Assembly (NCBI RefSeq): GCF_028993635.1
Contig: NZ_CP118631.1
Span: 868,001-932,000, forward strand
Length of the DNA stretch: 64,000 nt
Direction: 5' to 3'
Source of the DNA: Mucilaginibacter sp. SJ
GTDB taxonomy: Bacteria > Bacteroidota > Bacteroidia > Sphingobacteriales > Sphingobacteriaceae
A program made the translations under genes and the position numbers. Shown here piece after piece: positions 8,099 through 17,653 of this stretch. The notes beneath the pieces are model-generated. The model saw only the letters and a program-made list of their open reading frames with translations. It was not told the origin of the DNA and ran no database searches. The first letter of the stretch is position 1, and each line of letters opens with the position of its first letter.

Positions 8099-9067
8099 TT
8101 ATGATCTACTTAAAACTTTCCGCTTCCAAAAATCCTGTATAAATCCTAACCCGTAGGCAATAAGTTGTGTGAAGGCAGCTATAATGCTCAAAAATGCGAT
8201 TTTTAACGATTTATTTTTCCACCAGGCATGGAAAAATATTAACAAAGTGAAAATCAAGAGTATAAAATTACCTACAGGTGCTAATACAGAGCCAAATAGG
8301 TTTAGAATAATAGTAAGGATAACACCTACTGTAAAAGCAGCCGGAAAAAAATGAACCAGCTTTAATTCCTGCGGAAAAAACTTAGATATATTGATACGAG
8401 CCCTGCCAAAAAAGTGCAGTTGCTTATAAAACTGGTAAAAATTAGTACGCCGTTTATGGTAAACAATAGCGTCGGGAATCAACCCAATTTTAAAGCCCAG
8501 CGAATGGATCCTGATGCTGTATTCAATGTCTTCGCCAAGACGGGTAATGATAAAACCACCTGCTTTTTCCCAGGCTTGCCTCGAAACTCCCATATTAAAG
8601 CTACGCGGATGAAACTGGCCAATACCCTTTTTATTACCACGAATGCCTCCGGTAGTAAAAGGAGAGGTCATGGAATAACTGATGGCTATTTGCGTAGGTG
8701 TAAAAGATTCATGTGCATCATCGGGGCCACCGTAGGCATCAAGGTAATTTGTCACTAACGAATCATTAACAATTTGCAGGTAAGCGGGAGGGATCAGGCA
8801 GTCCGAATCAAAAATTACAAAATAATCGCCTTTAGCACGCTCAAAACCAAAATTACGGGTAAAGCCCTGACCTTCATTCTGTTTTTTGAAATAGCGCAAG
8901 TTAAGTCTATCGGTAAATGTATTTACTATGGCTTCGGCATCATTTACAGAACCATCTTCAATAACCAAAACCTCAAAATTGCTGTAGGTTTGCAATGTGA
9001 GACTTTCCAGCAGTTCTTTAATCTCCTGCGGGCGGTTATATAAAGGAATGATGATGGAAAAAAACAT
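8099..9067 (-). CDS. glycosyltransferase family 2 with C-terminal membrane helices
   Basis: A membrane-bound GT-A fold glycosyltransferase of 322 residues. It begins with the family-2 signature Ile-Ile-Pro-Leu-Tyr-Asn. Asp-Ser-Asp (about 88-90) is the metal-binding motif, and an Arg-Leu-Gly-Glu-Asp element lies near 178. Two or three hydrophobic helices close the protein (about 240-310). The frame stays open to 9136, but the extra 23 codons lie in the inverted repeat at 9079-9161, so I take the ATG at 9067. It is the second gene of the operon. The acceptor is unknown; a role in envelope glycan or glycolipid assembly is likely. Confidence 0.88.
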   Translation of the reverse strand: MFFSIIIPLYNRPQEIKELLESLTLQTYSNFEVLVIEDGSVNDAEAIVNTFTDRLNLRYFKKQNEGQGFTRNFGFERAKGDYFVIFDSDCLIPPAYLQIVNDSLVTNYLDAYGGPDDAHESFTPTQIAISYSMTSPFTTGGIRGNKKGIGQFHPRSFNMGVSRQAWEKAGGFIITRLGEDIEYSIRIHSLGFKIGLIPDAIVYHKRRTNFYQFYKQLHFFGRARINISKFFPQELKLVHFFPAAFTVGVILTIILNLFGSVLAPVGNFILLIFTLLIFFHAWWKNKSLKIAFLSIIAAFTQLIAYGLGFIQDFWKRKVLSRS

Positions 9068-9078
9068 GTTTTTAGAAT

Positions 9079-9161
9079 AGATGTGAGATTTGAGATATGA
9101 GATGTGAGACAGAGGCAAGCATTCAAAAAGTCTCAAATCTCAGATCTAACATCTCAAATCT
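9079..9161. repeat. intergenic inverted element, GAGATTTGAGAT units
   Basis: Two 32-base arms (9079-9110 and 9130-9161) are complementary at about 27 of 32 positions around a 19-base loop. Each arm is a degenerate tandem of GAGATNTG units. The element fills the space between two glycosyltransferase genes of one operon and ends 3 bases from a stop codon. It has no T-run, so it looks like an mRNA hairpin rather than a terminator. It shares architecture but not sequence with the elements at 10217, 43593, 54097, 58767 and 60694. Confidence 0.75.
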
Positions 9162-9163
9162 AA

Positions 9164-10114
9164 TTATATTGTTTCTTCAATTTGGTAATGGTTGCGCTCG
9201 GTTGCGCTACGTGATACTAATTCGGCAACGAAGCCGGTTAAAAACAATTGTGATCCTAATATAATAGCAACTAAGGCTATATAAAACAACGGATTATCGG
9301 TAGGCTGCCGTACAGTCAGGCCATGCGCCAGGTTGTACAGTTTTTCGCCAATGATCCAAACGGTTATAAAAAAGCCGGCAAAAAAGCTCAATGTGCCCAT
9401 CGTACCGAAAAAGTGCATAGGGCGCTTACCAAACTTGCCTACAAAAAATATCGAAAGCAGATCGAGAAAGCCATTGATGAACCTGCTTAATCCAAACTTG
9501 GTTTTGCCATATTTACGGGGGCGGTGCTCAACAACCTGTTCGCCAATTTTGGTAAAACCTGCCCACTTGGCCAGCACCGGGATATAACGGTGCATTTCGC
9601 CATAAATTTCAATATTTTTAACTACCACGTCGCGGTAAGCCTTTAAGCCGCAATTAAAATCATGCAGATTATTGATTCCACTCATTTTGCGGGTGGCAGC
9701 GTTGAATAGTTTGGTAGGTATAGTTTTGCTCAGCGGGTCGTGCCTTTTTGCTTTCCAACCCGAAACAAGGTCATATTTCTCTTCAATTATCCGGCGGTAA
9801 AGTTCCGGGATCTCATCCGGACTATCCTGCAAATCGGCATCCATGGTAATCACCACATTGCCTTTGGCAGCAATAAAACCGGTGTTAAGGGCTGCGGATT
9901 TACCATAATTACGCCTGAATTTAATGCCTTTGATAAAAGGATTACCGGTTTGCAGCTTCCTGATCATTTCCCATGATCCGTCCTTGCTGCCATCGTCAAC
10001 CAAAATTATCTCGTAAGTAAAACGGTTTTCATCCATCACCCGGCTAATCCATGAGGTTAATTCGGGTAATGATTCTACTTCATCGTAAAGAGGTACTACA
10101 ACTGATATATTCAT
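9164..10114 (-). CDS. glycosyltransferase family 2, DPM1/GtrB-like
   Basis: A 316-residue transferase of the dolichol-phosphate mannosyltransferase or GtrB/ArnC type. These enzymes move a sugar from a nucleotide donor to undecaprenyl phosphate on the cytoplasmic face. The N-terminus carries Val-Val-Pro-Leu-Tyr-Asp-Glu, with Asp-Asp-Gly-Ser near 41-44 and the metal motif Asp-Ala-Asp-Leu-Gln-Asp near 93-98. Two C-terminal membrane helices lie at about 234-258 and 272-298. It is the first gene of the operon ending in rseP. The sugar cannot be read from the sequence. Confidence 0.9.
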   Translation of the reverse strand: MNISVVVPLYDEVESLPELTSWISRVMDENRFTYEIILVDDGSKDGSWEMIRKLQTGNPFIKGIKFRRNYGKSAALNTGFIAAKGNVVITMDADLQDSPDEIPELYRRIIEEKYDLVSGWKAKRHDPLSKTIPTKLFNAATRKMSGINNLHDFNCGLKAYRDVVVKNIEIYGEMHRYIPVLAKWAGFTKIGEQVVEHRPRKYGKTKFGLSRFINGFLDLLSIFFVGKFGKRPMHFFGTMGTLSFFAGFFITVWIIGEKLYNLAHGLTVRQPTDNPLFYIALVAIILGSQLFLTGFVAELVSRSATERNHYQIEETI

Positions 10115-10216
10115 TTATAGGGCTGTGATAAACGGCTGTATATGCCGCAAATCATCCGCAAAAATATAAAAAATAGGGAATGGTTTGCAACAATGAGGCA
10201 AATCAAAATTGCCGCC

Positions 10217-10290
10217 GGCCCCACCCAAACCTCCCCCGGAAGGGAGGGTCTTAACAAGTCTCCTCTTCCGGGGGAGATTTAGAGGGGGCT
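10217..10290. repeat. GC-rich inverted element, CCTCCCCCGGAAG type
   Basis: Arms 10217-10248 and 10258-10290 (32 and 33 bases) are largely complementary around a 9-base loop, with a core of CTCCCCCGGAAG. The element lies in the divergent gap between the glycosyltransferase operon (-) and the M1 peptidase gene (+), far more GC-rich than its AT-rich surroundings. From general experience, similar blocks are scattered in Sphingobacteriaceae genomes. Confidence 0.7.
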
Positions 10291-10385
10291 ATTATTAAAA
10301 GCACGTTTGATACTACGTAACCAAGCAATTACGTTTCAAGTCAAATATATTTTAATATCTTTCCCTCACAATTAAAACACAATTA

Positions 10386-12989
10386 ATGAAATTCTACAAA
10401 GCCGCGTTGTTATTGGTTTTAGGCATTTATGCCGGTGAAGTAAAAGCGCAAAATGCAGATCAGGCAGCACCTAAGTATGATCAGCACAAAGTATTTAACC
10501 CTATATTTTACCCCGAAAGGGGCGGTGAGTTCAGGTCGGCCAGTGGGGCACCCGGCTCCAAATACTGGCAAAACCGGGCCGACTACAAGCTTGATATTAC
10601 GCTCGATACCGCTAAACACCGGATAGAAGGCAGCACTTTAATTACTTACACCAATAACAGCCCGGATGCGCTGGGCTTTTTGTGGCTCCAGGTAGATCAG
10701 AATATTTACAAGGATGATTCGCGTGCCGAAGCCACCAGCAATGTTTCGGGAGGAAGGTTCGCAAATAAATCATATACAAAAGGTGCCGAAATAAAATCGG
10801 TTTATATCGTCAACAAAGGCAAAACGCTGAAAGCGGATTACCTGATCACTGATACCCGCATGCAGATCAAGCTTAAAGATTCATTACGCGCAGCCGGGAG
10901 CAAATTGCAGATCAAGATTGAATACGGTTTCGATATACCCGAATATGGTACCGACAGAATGGGCCGCCAGCACACCAAAAATGGCTGGATCTATGAAATT
11001 GCGCAGTGGTACCCACGCATGGAAGTTTATGATGACGTAACCGGATGGAACACCATACCATATCTTGGTGCGAGCGAGTTTTACCTGGAGTACGGTAACT
11101 TTGATTATACCATTACCGCGCCTGCAAATTTGGTTGTAGCAGGATCTGGCGAACTTATTAATCCTACAGAAGTGCTATCTGCAACCACAATCACCCGGTT
11201 AGTCGAAGCCCGTAAAAGCGATAAAACAGTTACCATTAAAGATTCGACTGATATTTTACGCAATAACGATTATCCTAAAAAGCCAACGCTTACCTGGCAT
11301 TTTGTGTGTAAAAATGCGCGCGACGTAGCCTGGGCAGCTTCAAAAGCATTTATCTGGGATGCCGCGCGCATCAATTTGCCAAGCGGTAAAAAAGCGCTTG
11401 CACAATCCGTTTACCCGGTGGAAGCTAAAGGAAATAACTCATATGGGCGCTCAACCGAATATGTTAAAGCTGCAATTGAGCTATACAGCGATAAATGGTT
11501 TGAATATACCTATCCTGTAGCTACCAATGTGGCCGGCATAGTAGGAGGGATGGAGTACCCGGGTATAGTATTTTGTGGCTCAAATAATCAAAACGGAGGT
11601 TTGTGGGAAGTTACCAATCATGAGTTTGGCCACAATTGGTTCCCGATGATTGTTGGCTCAAATGAGCGTAAATATGCCTGGATGGACGAGGGTTTTAACA
11701 CCTTTTTAAATAATGTTGATACCAAGGTATTTAACAAGGGTGAATACTATGAAAAACCCGATCAGCAAAAAAGTGCCGGCTTTTTATTCAGCCCCGGTGC
11801 CGAGGCCATTATGAATGTGCCTGATGTAATACAGGAAGATTTTTTAGCAGTTGCCGCTTATGAAAAACCGGCATTAGGCCTGACTATTTTACGTGAGCAG
11901 ATTTTAGGCGAAGAACGTTTTGATTTTGCCTTTAAAACCTATATCAAACGCTGGGCTTTTAAACACCCAACCCCGTGGGATTTTTTCCATACGATGGATA
12001 ATGCGGCAGGTGAGGACCTGAGCTGGTTTTGGAACGAATGGTTTTTCACCACCTGGAAAGTTGATCAGGGTATAAAGGATATTTCATATCCTGATAATGA
12101 TGCCACCAAAGGTGCTATGATCACCATTGTAAACCTGGAAGAAATGGCATTGCCGGTTACCATATCAATTAAAGAAGAGAACGGAAAAACCGGCATTGTA
12201 AAACTTCCGGCAGAGATCTGGCAGCGCGGCGATACCTGGACCTTCCCGTACAAATCGACCTCAAAAATTGCTTATGCAACCATCGATCCTGATCATAATT
12301 TACCTGATGTTAACCCCGAAAATAACTCATATAGCGGGCTGCCGATTCCACAAGGCACAACTGCAAGTACTGTGATCAAGGCTTATTTAGATGCCATTGG
12401 CGGTGCTGACAAACTCAAAAATATTCGCGATCTGCAAACATCGGCAGTTGGTAATATACAAGGTGCCGATGTTCAATTGGTAACCCGGTATAAAATGCCT
12501 GATAAGTACTACCAGGAAGCAATAGTACCCTCATATAACAACCTCGTTGTGTCGCATATAACACTTAATGGCGATAGCATAAAAGCAAGGCAGGTTAACA
12601 GGGACGTACAGCTTGATGATGCAGCAAAGAAAATGATCAAACTTAAAAGCCGCCCGTTTCCTGAACTTGATTATGAACGGATAAACCAAAATATAACACT
12701 GCAGCCTATTTTAAGAGTGGTAAATAACGAACTTGCCTACGAGGTTGATATTAACATAGGCACTGAAATTCATATTCATAATTATTACAGCCAAAAAACA
12801 GGATTGAAGCTTAAACAAACCATTGAAGGGGCAAATGACCTGACTGTTGAGTTTGGCAACTACGAAGGAATAAACGGAGGTATTAAAATTCCGTTCTCTG
12901 TAAAGGCCATCCTGGTTGGGCAACCAATTGAATTTAAGGTTAAAGAGACATCTGTTAATTCCAATCCGTCGAACGAGGCTTTTAAATAG
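10386..12989 (+). CDS. M1 family metallopeptidase, secreted
   Basis: An 867-residue zinc aminopeptidase-type protein. A signal peptide is visible (Lys-rich start, hydrophobic core to about residue 21), so it acts outside the cytoplasm. The zinc site is exact: His-Glu-Phe-Gly-His at about 412-416, then 18 residues, then Glu in Asp-Glu-Gly-Phe-Asn. The exopeptidase motif reads Gly-Gly-Met-Glu-Tyr in place of Gly-Ala-Met-Glu-Asn, a variant I associate with a bacterial subgroup. A C-terminal extension (about 640-867) resembles the outer-membrane lipoprotein-like domains attached to other Bacteroidota peptidases. It is a single-gene unit followed by a strong terminator. Confidence 0.9.
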   Translation: MKFYKAALLLVLGIYAGEVKAQNADQAAPKYDQHKVFNPIFYPERGGEFRSASGAPGSKYWQNRADYKLDITLDTAKHRIEGSTLITYTNNSPDALGFLWLQVDQNIYKDDSRAEATSNVSGGRFANKSYTKGAEIKSVYIVNKGKTLKADYLITDTRMQIKLKDSLRAAGSKLQIKIEYGFDIPEYGTDRMGRQHTKNGWIYEIAQWYPRMEVYDDVTGWNTIPYLGASEFYLEYGNFDYTITAPANLVVAGSGELINPTEVLSATTITRLVEARKSDKTVTIKDSTDILRNNDYPKKPTLTWHFVCKNARDVAWAASKAFIWDAARINLPSGKKALAQSVYPVEAKGNNSYGRSTEYVKAAIELYSDKWFEYTYPVATNVAGIVGGMEYPGIVFCGSNNQNGGLWEVTNHEFGHNWFPMIVGSNERKYAWMDEGFNTFLNNVDTKVFNKGEYYEKPDQQKSAGFLFSPGAEAIMNVPDVIQEDFLAVAAYEKPALGLTILREQILGEERFDFAFKTYIKRWAFKHPTPWDFFHTMDNAAGEDLSWFWNEWFFTTWKVDQGIKDISYPDNDATKGAMITIVNLEEMALPVTISIKEENGKTGIVKLPAEIWQRGDTWTFPYKSTSKIAYATIDPDHNLPDVNPENNSYSGLPIPQGTTASTVIKAYLDAIGGADKLKNIRDLQTSAVGNIQGADVQLVTRYKMPDKYYQEAIVPSYNNLVVSHITLNGDSIKARQVNRDVQLDDAAKKMIKLKSRPFPELDYERINQNITLQPILRVVNNELAYEVDINIGTEIHIHNYYSQKTGLKLKQTIEGANDLTVEFGNYEGINGGIKIPFSVKAILVGQPIEFKVKETSVNSNPSNEAFK

Positions 12990-13019
12990 GTTCAACAAAA
13001 TAGGTTCAGCACCTTAAAC

Positions 13020-13071
13020 CAATGGGGCATCTTAATTTTCAATTTATATGAAAATTAAGATGCCCCATTTT
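13020..13071 (+). terminator. strong terminator hairpin with 21-base stem
   Basis: AATGGGGCATCTTAATTTTC pairs perfectly with its complement from 13049, followed by a T-run. It lies 30 bases after the M1 peptidase stop codon. Confidence 0.85.
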
Positions 13072-13120
13072 TCTATGCTACGAGCCTGCCCCTCCCCATC
13101 AAACAAAAAATTGAAACTGC

Positions 13121-13155
13121 TTTGATGTTAAATGCTATTTAAAATTCTATTTTTG
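13121..13155 (+). promoter_or_regulatory. candidate Bacteroidota promoter of thrS
   Basis: TTTG at 13121-13124 and TATTTTTG at 13148-13155 match the -33 and -7 consensus (TTTG, TAnnTTTG) with 23 bases between them, at the upper end of the usual spacing. The predicted leader to thrS is about 70 bases and includes GGTCACTTTGTAGGTGACC, a short hairpin at about 13170-13188. Confidence 0.5.
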
Positions 13156-13230
13156 TACCCACAAAATGAGGGTCACTTTGTAGGTGACCGTTTATACGTA
13201 ATTTTATAAAACTTTAAATCATAGTTGTAG

Positions 13231-15156
13231 ATGATTAACATTACACTTCCCGATGGATCCGTTCGTCAGTATGACAAAGGGATCTCTTCCATGCAAATCG
13301 CCCAGTCGATTTCTGAAGGCTTAGCACGTAACGTATTAGCAGCCGAAGTTGACGGCCAGGTTTGGGACGCAAGCCGCCCTATTGAGCAGGATGCACACGT
13401 TAAATTATTAACCTGGAACGATGCTGATGGCAAGTCGACTTTCTGGCATTCATCGGCCCACTTAATGGCCGAGGCTTTAGAAGCGCTTTATCCGGGCACC
13501 AAATTTGGTATCGGTCCGGCTATTGAAACCGGTTTTTATTATGATGTTGATTTTGGCGACAAGGTTTTATCTTCTGACGAGTTTAAGCAGATAGAGGATA
13601 AAATGATTGAGCTTGCCAAAACCAAAGAGGAATACATCCGCAAACCGGTAAGTAAGGCTGACGCTATTGAGTATTTTACTGAAAAAGGCGATGAGTATAA
13701 GCTCGATCTCATTAAAGATTTGCCCGATGGAGCTATTACTTTTTATTCACAAGGTAATTTTACAGATTTGTGCCGTGGGCCTCACATCCCTAACACAGGC
13801 TTTATAAAAGCGGTTAAGTTGATGAGCCTTGCCGGTGCATACTGGCGTGGTGACGAAACCCGTAAGCAGTTAACCCGTATTTATGGTGTTACTTTCCCTA
13901 AAGCCAGCGAGCTTACCGAATATCTGCACATGATCGAAGAAGCCAAAAAGCGCGATCACCGCAAATTGGGTAAGGAGCTCGAGCTGTTTGCCTTTTCAGA
14001 AAAAGTAGGGATGGGATTGCCATTGTGGTTACCTAAAGGAACTGCACTACGTGAACGCCTGGTAAACTTTTTGCAAAAAGCGCAGGTAAAAGCAGGTTAC
14101 GAGCAGGTAATCACGCCGCATATTGGTCATAAAAACCTTTATGTAACATCAGGACACTACGAAAAATATGGTGCTGACTCGTTTCAGCCAATAAAGACCC
14201 CGCAAGAAGGAGAGGAGTTTTTCCTTAAACCGATGAACTGCCCGCATCATTGCGAGATCTATAAAACAAAACCGCGTTCATACAAAGACCTGCCGGTTCG
14301 TTTTGCTGAGTTTGGTACTGTGTACCGTTACGAGCAGAGCGGCGAGTTGCACGGTTTAACCCGTGTTCGTGGTTTTACTCAGGATGATGCCCACTTATTT
14401 TGCCGTCCGGACCAGGTAAAGGATGAGTTTAAAAAAGTAATTGACCTTGTATTGTATGTGTTTAAAGCTTTGGGCTTTGATAACTACATTGCACAGGTAT
14501 CATTGCGCGATCCTGAAAACCGTGCTAAATATATCGGTAGTGACGAAAACTGGGCATTAGCCGAGAATGCTATCATTGAGGCAGCAGCCGAAAAAGGCTT
14601 GCCTACCGTTGTTGAATACGGCGAGGCTGCGTTTTATGGCCCTAAGCTTGATTTTATGGTGAAAGACGCGCTTGGCCGTAAATGGCAATTGGGTACTATC
14701 CAGGTTGACTATAACCTGCCTGAGCGTTTTGAACTGGAATACACCGGAAGCGACAACCAAAAGCACCGCCCGGTAATGATTCACAGGGCTCCGTTTGGCT
14801 CGATGGAACGCTTTATAGCGGTATTAATTGAGCATTGCGCCGGTAATTTCCCGCTGTGGTTATCGCCAGAGCAGTTCATTATACTCCCCATATCAGAAAA
14901 ATATGAAGAATATGCAAAAAAAGTTTCTGATATATTAAAAGATTCCGATATTTGCGGGCTAATCGACTTCAGGGACGAGAAAATAGGCAGAAAGATACGA
15001 GATGCTGAAGTCAAAAAAATCCCTTACATGCTGGTTGTGGGCGAAAAAGAAGCTGCCGAAGGCTTGGTTTCTGTACGTAAACACGGTACCGGTGATTTGG
15101 GAAGTATGAGCATAGAAGATTTTAAAGAACAAATAACTAAAGAAATAACAGTATAA
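13231..15156 (+). CDS. thrS: threonyl-tRNA synthetase
   Basis: Charges tRNA-Thr in the cytosol. The 641 residues carry the full bacterial set: an N-terminal TGS domain (1-62), an editing domain with His-Ser-Ser-Ala-His near 74-78, a class II catalytic core with the zinc-ligand segment Met-Asn-Cys-Pro-His-His near 335, motif 2 around Arg-Tyr-Glu-Gln-Ser-Gly, and a C-terminal anticodon-binding domain. It leads the thrS-infC-rpmI-rplT cluster, an order common in bacteria. infC starts one base after its stop codon, so translation is probably coupled. Confidence 0.98.
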   Translation: MINITLPDGSVRQYDKGISSMQIAQSISEGLARNVLAAEVDGQVWDASRPIEQDAHVKLLTWNDADGKSTFWHSSAHLMAEALEALYPGTKFGIGPAIETGFYYDVDFGDKVLSSDEFKQIEDKMIELAKTKEEYIRKPVSKADAIEYFTEKGDEYKLDLIKDLPDGAITFYSQGNFTDLCRGPHIPNTGFIKAVKLMSLAGAYWRGDETRKQLTRIYGVTFPKASELTEYLHMIEEAKKRDHRKLGKELELFAFSEKVGMGLPLWLPKGTALRERLVNFLQKAQVKAGYEQVITPHIGHKNLYVTSGHYEKYGADSFQPIKTPQEGEEFFLKPMNCPHHCEIYKTKPRSYKDLPVRFAEFGTVYRYEQSGELHGLTRVRGFTQDDAHLFCRPDQVKDEFKKVIDLVLYVFKALGFDNYIAQVSLRDPENRAKYIGSDENWALAENAIIEAAAEKGLPTVVEYGEAAFYGPKLDFMVKDALGRKWQLGTIQVDYNLPERFELEYTGSDNQKHRPVMIHRAPFGSMERFIAVLIEHCAGNFPLWLSPEQFIILPISEKYEEYAKKVSDILKDSDICGLIDFRDEKIGRKIRDAEVKKIPYMLVVGEKEAAEGLVSVRKHGTGDLGSMSIEDFKEQITKEITV

Positions 15157-15157
15157 C

Positions 15158-15724
15158 TTGGCATTAAACAAACCTTTCAATAGAGGACCAAGGCTTCCTT
15201 TTAAGAAAAAAGAAGCCGAACATAACATAAACCAATTCATTAGGGCTCAGGAAGTTCGCCTTGTAGGTGACAACGTTGAGCAGGGAGTTTACTCATTAAG
15301 AGATGCCCTTGCAATAGCGCAGGAGCAGGAACTGGATTTGGTTGAAATATCTCCTAACGCCGTACCGCCGGTTTGTAAAGTAACGGACTATAACAAGTTC
15401 ATTTACGAACAAAAGAAAAAGCTTAAAGAGATAAAAAGCAATGCCAAGCAAACGGTTATTAAGGAGATCCGTTTCGGACCGAATACTGATGACCATGACT
15501 TTGAGTTTAAATTAAAGCATGCCATTAAGTTTTTGGAATCTGGCGAAAAGGTAAGGGCTTACGTACACTTTAAAGGTCGTGCCATTGTTTACAAAGAACA
15601 AGGCGAGATCTTACTACTTCGTTTTGCCCAGGCATTGGAAGAAGTAGGCAAAGTGGAGCAGTTGCCAAAGCTTGAAGGAAAAAGGATGTTTTTAACCCTT
15701 GCACCTAAGGCAGCTAAAAAGTAA
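15158..15724 (+). CDS. infC: translation initiation factor IF-3 (TTG start)
   Basis: Binds the 30S subunit and proofreads start codon and initiator tRNA selection. The 188 residues cover both IF-3 domains with the Lys-rich linker (about 84-95). The only plausible start is TTG at 15158, as no ATG occurs in the N-terminal part and conserved sequence begins at once. Rare start codons are typical for infC and let IF-3 repress its own translation (known from E. coli, which uses AUU). It begins 1 base after thrS. Confidence 0.95.
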   Translation: MALNKPFNRGPRLPFKKKEAEHNINQFIRAQEVRLVGDNVEQGVYSLRDALAIAQEQELDLVEISPNAVPPVCKVTDYNKFIYEQKKKLKEIKSNAKQTVIKEIRFGPNTDDHDFEFKLKHAIKFLESGEKVRAYVHFKGRAIVYKEQGEILLLRFAQALEEVGKVEQLPKLEGKRMFLTLAPKAAKK

Positions 15725-15805
15725 TTAAATAACCTCGGTCTCAGGATCGGGGTTTGAAAATAAAACGTTGAGAAACGTTAATATCTAACACAAATAAATA
15801 GAGTT
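15725..15805 (+). promoter_or_regulatory. possible ribosomal protein leader before rpmI
   Basis: The 81-base gap can form two hairpins: AACCTCG ... CGGGGTT (about 15731-15755) and AACGTT-GAGA-AACGTT with a GNRA-type loop (about 15764-15780). L20 represses rpmI-rplT through leader RNA in other phyla, so an analogous structure is plausible, but this is inference. Confidence 0.35.
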
Positions 15806-16006
15806 ATGCCAAAAATGAAAACCAATTCCAGTGCTAAAAAGCGCTTCAAGCTTACTGGAACAGGTAAAATCGCAAGAAAAAACGCATACAAAAGCCACAT
15901 CTTAACCAAGATGTCGACAAAACGTAAGCGTGCCCTTGGTCAAACCAGCTTAGTATCTGATGCCGACATGGGTAACGTAAAACGTATGCTTTGTATCGGA
16001 AAGTAA
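15806..16006 (+). CDS. rpmI: 50S ribosomal protein L35
   Basis: A small, very basic 66-residue protein of the large subunit. It has the family start Met-Pro-Lys-Met-Lys-Thr and the conserved Ala-Lys-Lys-Arg-Phe and Lys-Arg-Lys-Arg segments. The gene lies between infC and rplT in the usual order. A gap of 81 bases on each side leaves room for control structures. Confidence 0.97.
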   Translation: MPKMKTNSSAKKRFKLTGTGKIARKNAYKSHILTKMSTKRKRALGQTSLVSDADMGNVKRMLCIGK

Positions 16007-16087
16007 TTCACAAATTTTAAAACCAGGTATTAGAGTTTTAAGTTCGGCACACGAGATGCAGGCACTCACTACCAAAAAACACACAAG

Positions 16088-16432
16088 ATGCCACGTTCAG
16101 TTAACGCAGTAGCGTCGAGAAGACGCAGGAAAAGGATCATGAACCTCGCCAAAGGTTATTGGGGTTCACGTAGCAAGGTATACACTATTGCAAAAAACAC
16201 AGTTGAAAAAGGTTTACAATATGCCTACCGCGACCGTAAAACCAAAAAGAGAGAATTCAGGGCTTTATGGATCCAACGTATCAACGCTGGTGCCCGTCAG
16301 CACGGAATTTCTTACTCTCAGTTAATGGGTAAATTAGCCGCTAAAGAAATCGGTTTAAACCGTAAAGTATTAGCTGACTTAGCTATGAACAACCCAGATG
16401 CTTTCAAAGCAGTTGTTGATGCAGTAAAATAA
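16088..16432 (+). CDS. rplT: 50S ribosomal protein L20
   Basis: An early assembly protein of the large subunit that binds 23S rRNA. The 114 residues include the basic N-terminal extension ([14 protein letters not shown]) and the family element Gly-Tyr-Trp-Gly-Ser-Arg. In several phyla L20 also represses its own operon. A terminator follows 20 bases after the stop codon. Confidence 0.98.
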   Translation: MPRSVNAVASRRRRKRIMNLAKGYWGSRSKVYTIAKNTVEKGLQYAYRDRKTKKREFRALWIQRINAGARQHGISYSQLMGKLAAKEIGLNRKVLADLAMNNPDAFKAVVDAVK

Positions 16433-16452
16433 TATCGCATTATAAATGCATG

Positions 16453-16484
16453 AAAAAGGCCGCAATTTGCGGCCTTTTTTGTTT
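16453..16484 (+). terminator. terminator of the thrS-rplT operon
   Basis: AAAAAGGCCGCA-ATT-TGCGGCCTTTTTT is a textbook rho-independent terminator, 20 bases after the rplT stop. An ATG at 16450 in frame with the next gene lies just before it and is not a believable start. Confidence 0.92.
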
Positions 16485-16512
16485 TATTTGTTTGAGTGGC
16501 TATTTTTATGGT

Positions 16513-17586
16513 ATGACTTCAAACAAGGAGGGGCAGCCTGCCTTATCTAATTTATTGCGCAGCAATTATTATAACTCCTTAAACGGATTTCGAGGCATTT
16601 CAATTATCATTGTTATATTTTATCACCTTCAATTATCTGATAATTATTTTTATATCACCATATTTAACGGAGGGTTAGGCGTAAACATTTTCTTTGTCAT
16701 CAGTGGCTTTTTAATCACAAGCCTATGCCTAAAAGAAAAGGAAGCCACCGGTGGCCTATCGTTAAAAAGGTTTTATATAAGGCGCTTTTTAAGGATATTT
16801 CCCCTGGCCTATTTATATATCGGGGTGGTGTTTTTATTAAACCATTTCTACAGTTTAAACATTTCCTGGATTCAATTTTTTGCATCTGCATTATATCTAA
16901 TGAATTTTAGCTATTTCCGCAGCCATGATTTCACTTATTACTTCAGTCATTATTGGTCTTTATCGGTTGAAGAACAATTTTATCTCCTTTTTCCTTTTAT
17001 TTTAAAAATCAACAGAACTGCATTTTATTATATCATTATCAGCATTGTATTCGCATTGCCGCTATTGTGTACAGTGCAACAGTTTGTTCCGGTTTTGAAT
17101 CGTGGCATTATTTACGGTTTTACTCACTATTTTATAAAGTTTCAATCAATTGGTGTCGGCTGTTTTTTTGCGTTGATGGCGTCCAAAGAAACTTTGAATG
17201 TAATTTGGCTCAAACAAACAAAGGCAGCCGGCAATATTTTGGCTATAATATTGATGTTTGGATTGCGCTTTGACGAATTTTATACCTTAAAATCACTGTA
17301 CGTAAACCTGGCGATTTCAGTAATTACCGGCTATTTAATTTTAAGCAATATCATACCCGCAAACGATTGGATTTTTAAGGTGTTAAACAATAAATTTCTA
17401 TCATTTATTGGTATTCTATCTTATGGTATATACATATGGCAACAGTTATTTACCGGCCGGGATAGTAAAATGCTATTAAGCATATTTCCTAACAATGTAT
17501 TGGGTTTGATTACTGTCCCTTTATTATCGTATTATCTTTATGAACGGCGTTTTCTAAAACTCAAATCAAAATTCACCCATAAATGA
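16513..17586 (+). CDS. acyltransferase family 3 membrane protein, OafA/YrhL-like
   Basis: An integral membrane O-acyltransferase of 357 residues, a family that acetylates sugars on surface glycans. Visible are the N-terminal Leu-Asn-Gly-Phe-Arg-Gly element, the catalytic-type His in Phe-Tyr-His-Leu, Phe-Phe-Val-Ile-Ser-Gly-Phe-Leu, Arg-Arg-Phe-Leu-Arg-Ile-Phe-Pro, and Trp-Ser-Leu-Ser-Val-Glu-Glu-Gln-Phe-Tyr, with about ten hydrophobic segments. The frame is open back to 16450, but that part encodes the rplT terminator, so I choose the ATG at 16513. Base composition is more AT-rich than in neighbours, which may indicate later acquisition. Confidence 0.88.
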   Translation: MTSNKEGQPALSNLLRSNYYNSLNGFRGISIIIVIFYHLQLSDNYFYITIFNGGLGVNIFFVISGFLITSLCLKEKEATGGLSLKRFYIRRFLRIFPLAYLYIGVVFLLNHFYSLNISWIQFFASALYLMNFSYFRSHDFTYYFSHYWSLSVEEQFYLLFPFILKINRTAFYYIIISIVFALPLLCTVQQFVPVLNRGIIYGFTHYFIKFQSIGVGCFFALMASKETLNVIWLKQTKAAGNILAIILMFGLRFDEFYTLKSLYVNLAISVITGYLILSNIIPANDWIFKVLNNKFLSFIGILSYGIYIWQQLFTGRDSKMLLSIFPNNVLGLITVPLLSYYLYERRFLKLKSKFTHK

Positions 17587-17606
17587 TGCTATTGTTGTAA
17601 GATATA

Positions 17607-17633
17607 AAGGCGCTCGCATTACCTGAGCGCCCT
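17607..17633. terminator. hairpin between convergent genes
   Basis: GGCGCTC-GCATTACCT-GAGCGCC pairs perfectly and is extended by AA/TT flanks. It lies between the convergent acyltransferase (+) and SRPBCC (-) genes and can serve either side. Confidence 0.6.
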
Positions 17634-17653
17634 TGGATAAAGGTGTTATTTTT

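Noticed and set aside
8099-9136. Glycosyltransferase start at 9136
   Set aside because: The added 23 codons are encoded by the inverted repeat element; the GT2 signature begins right at the ATG at 9067.
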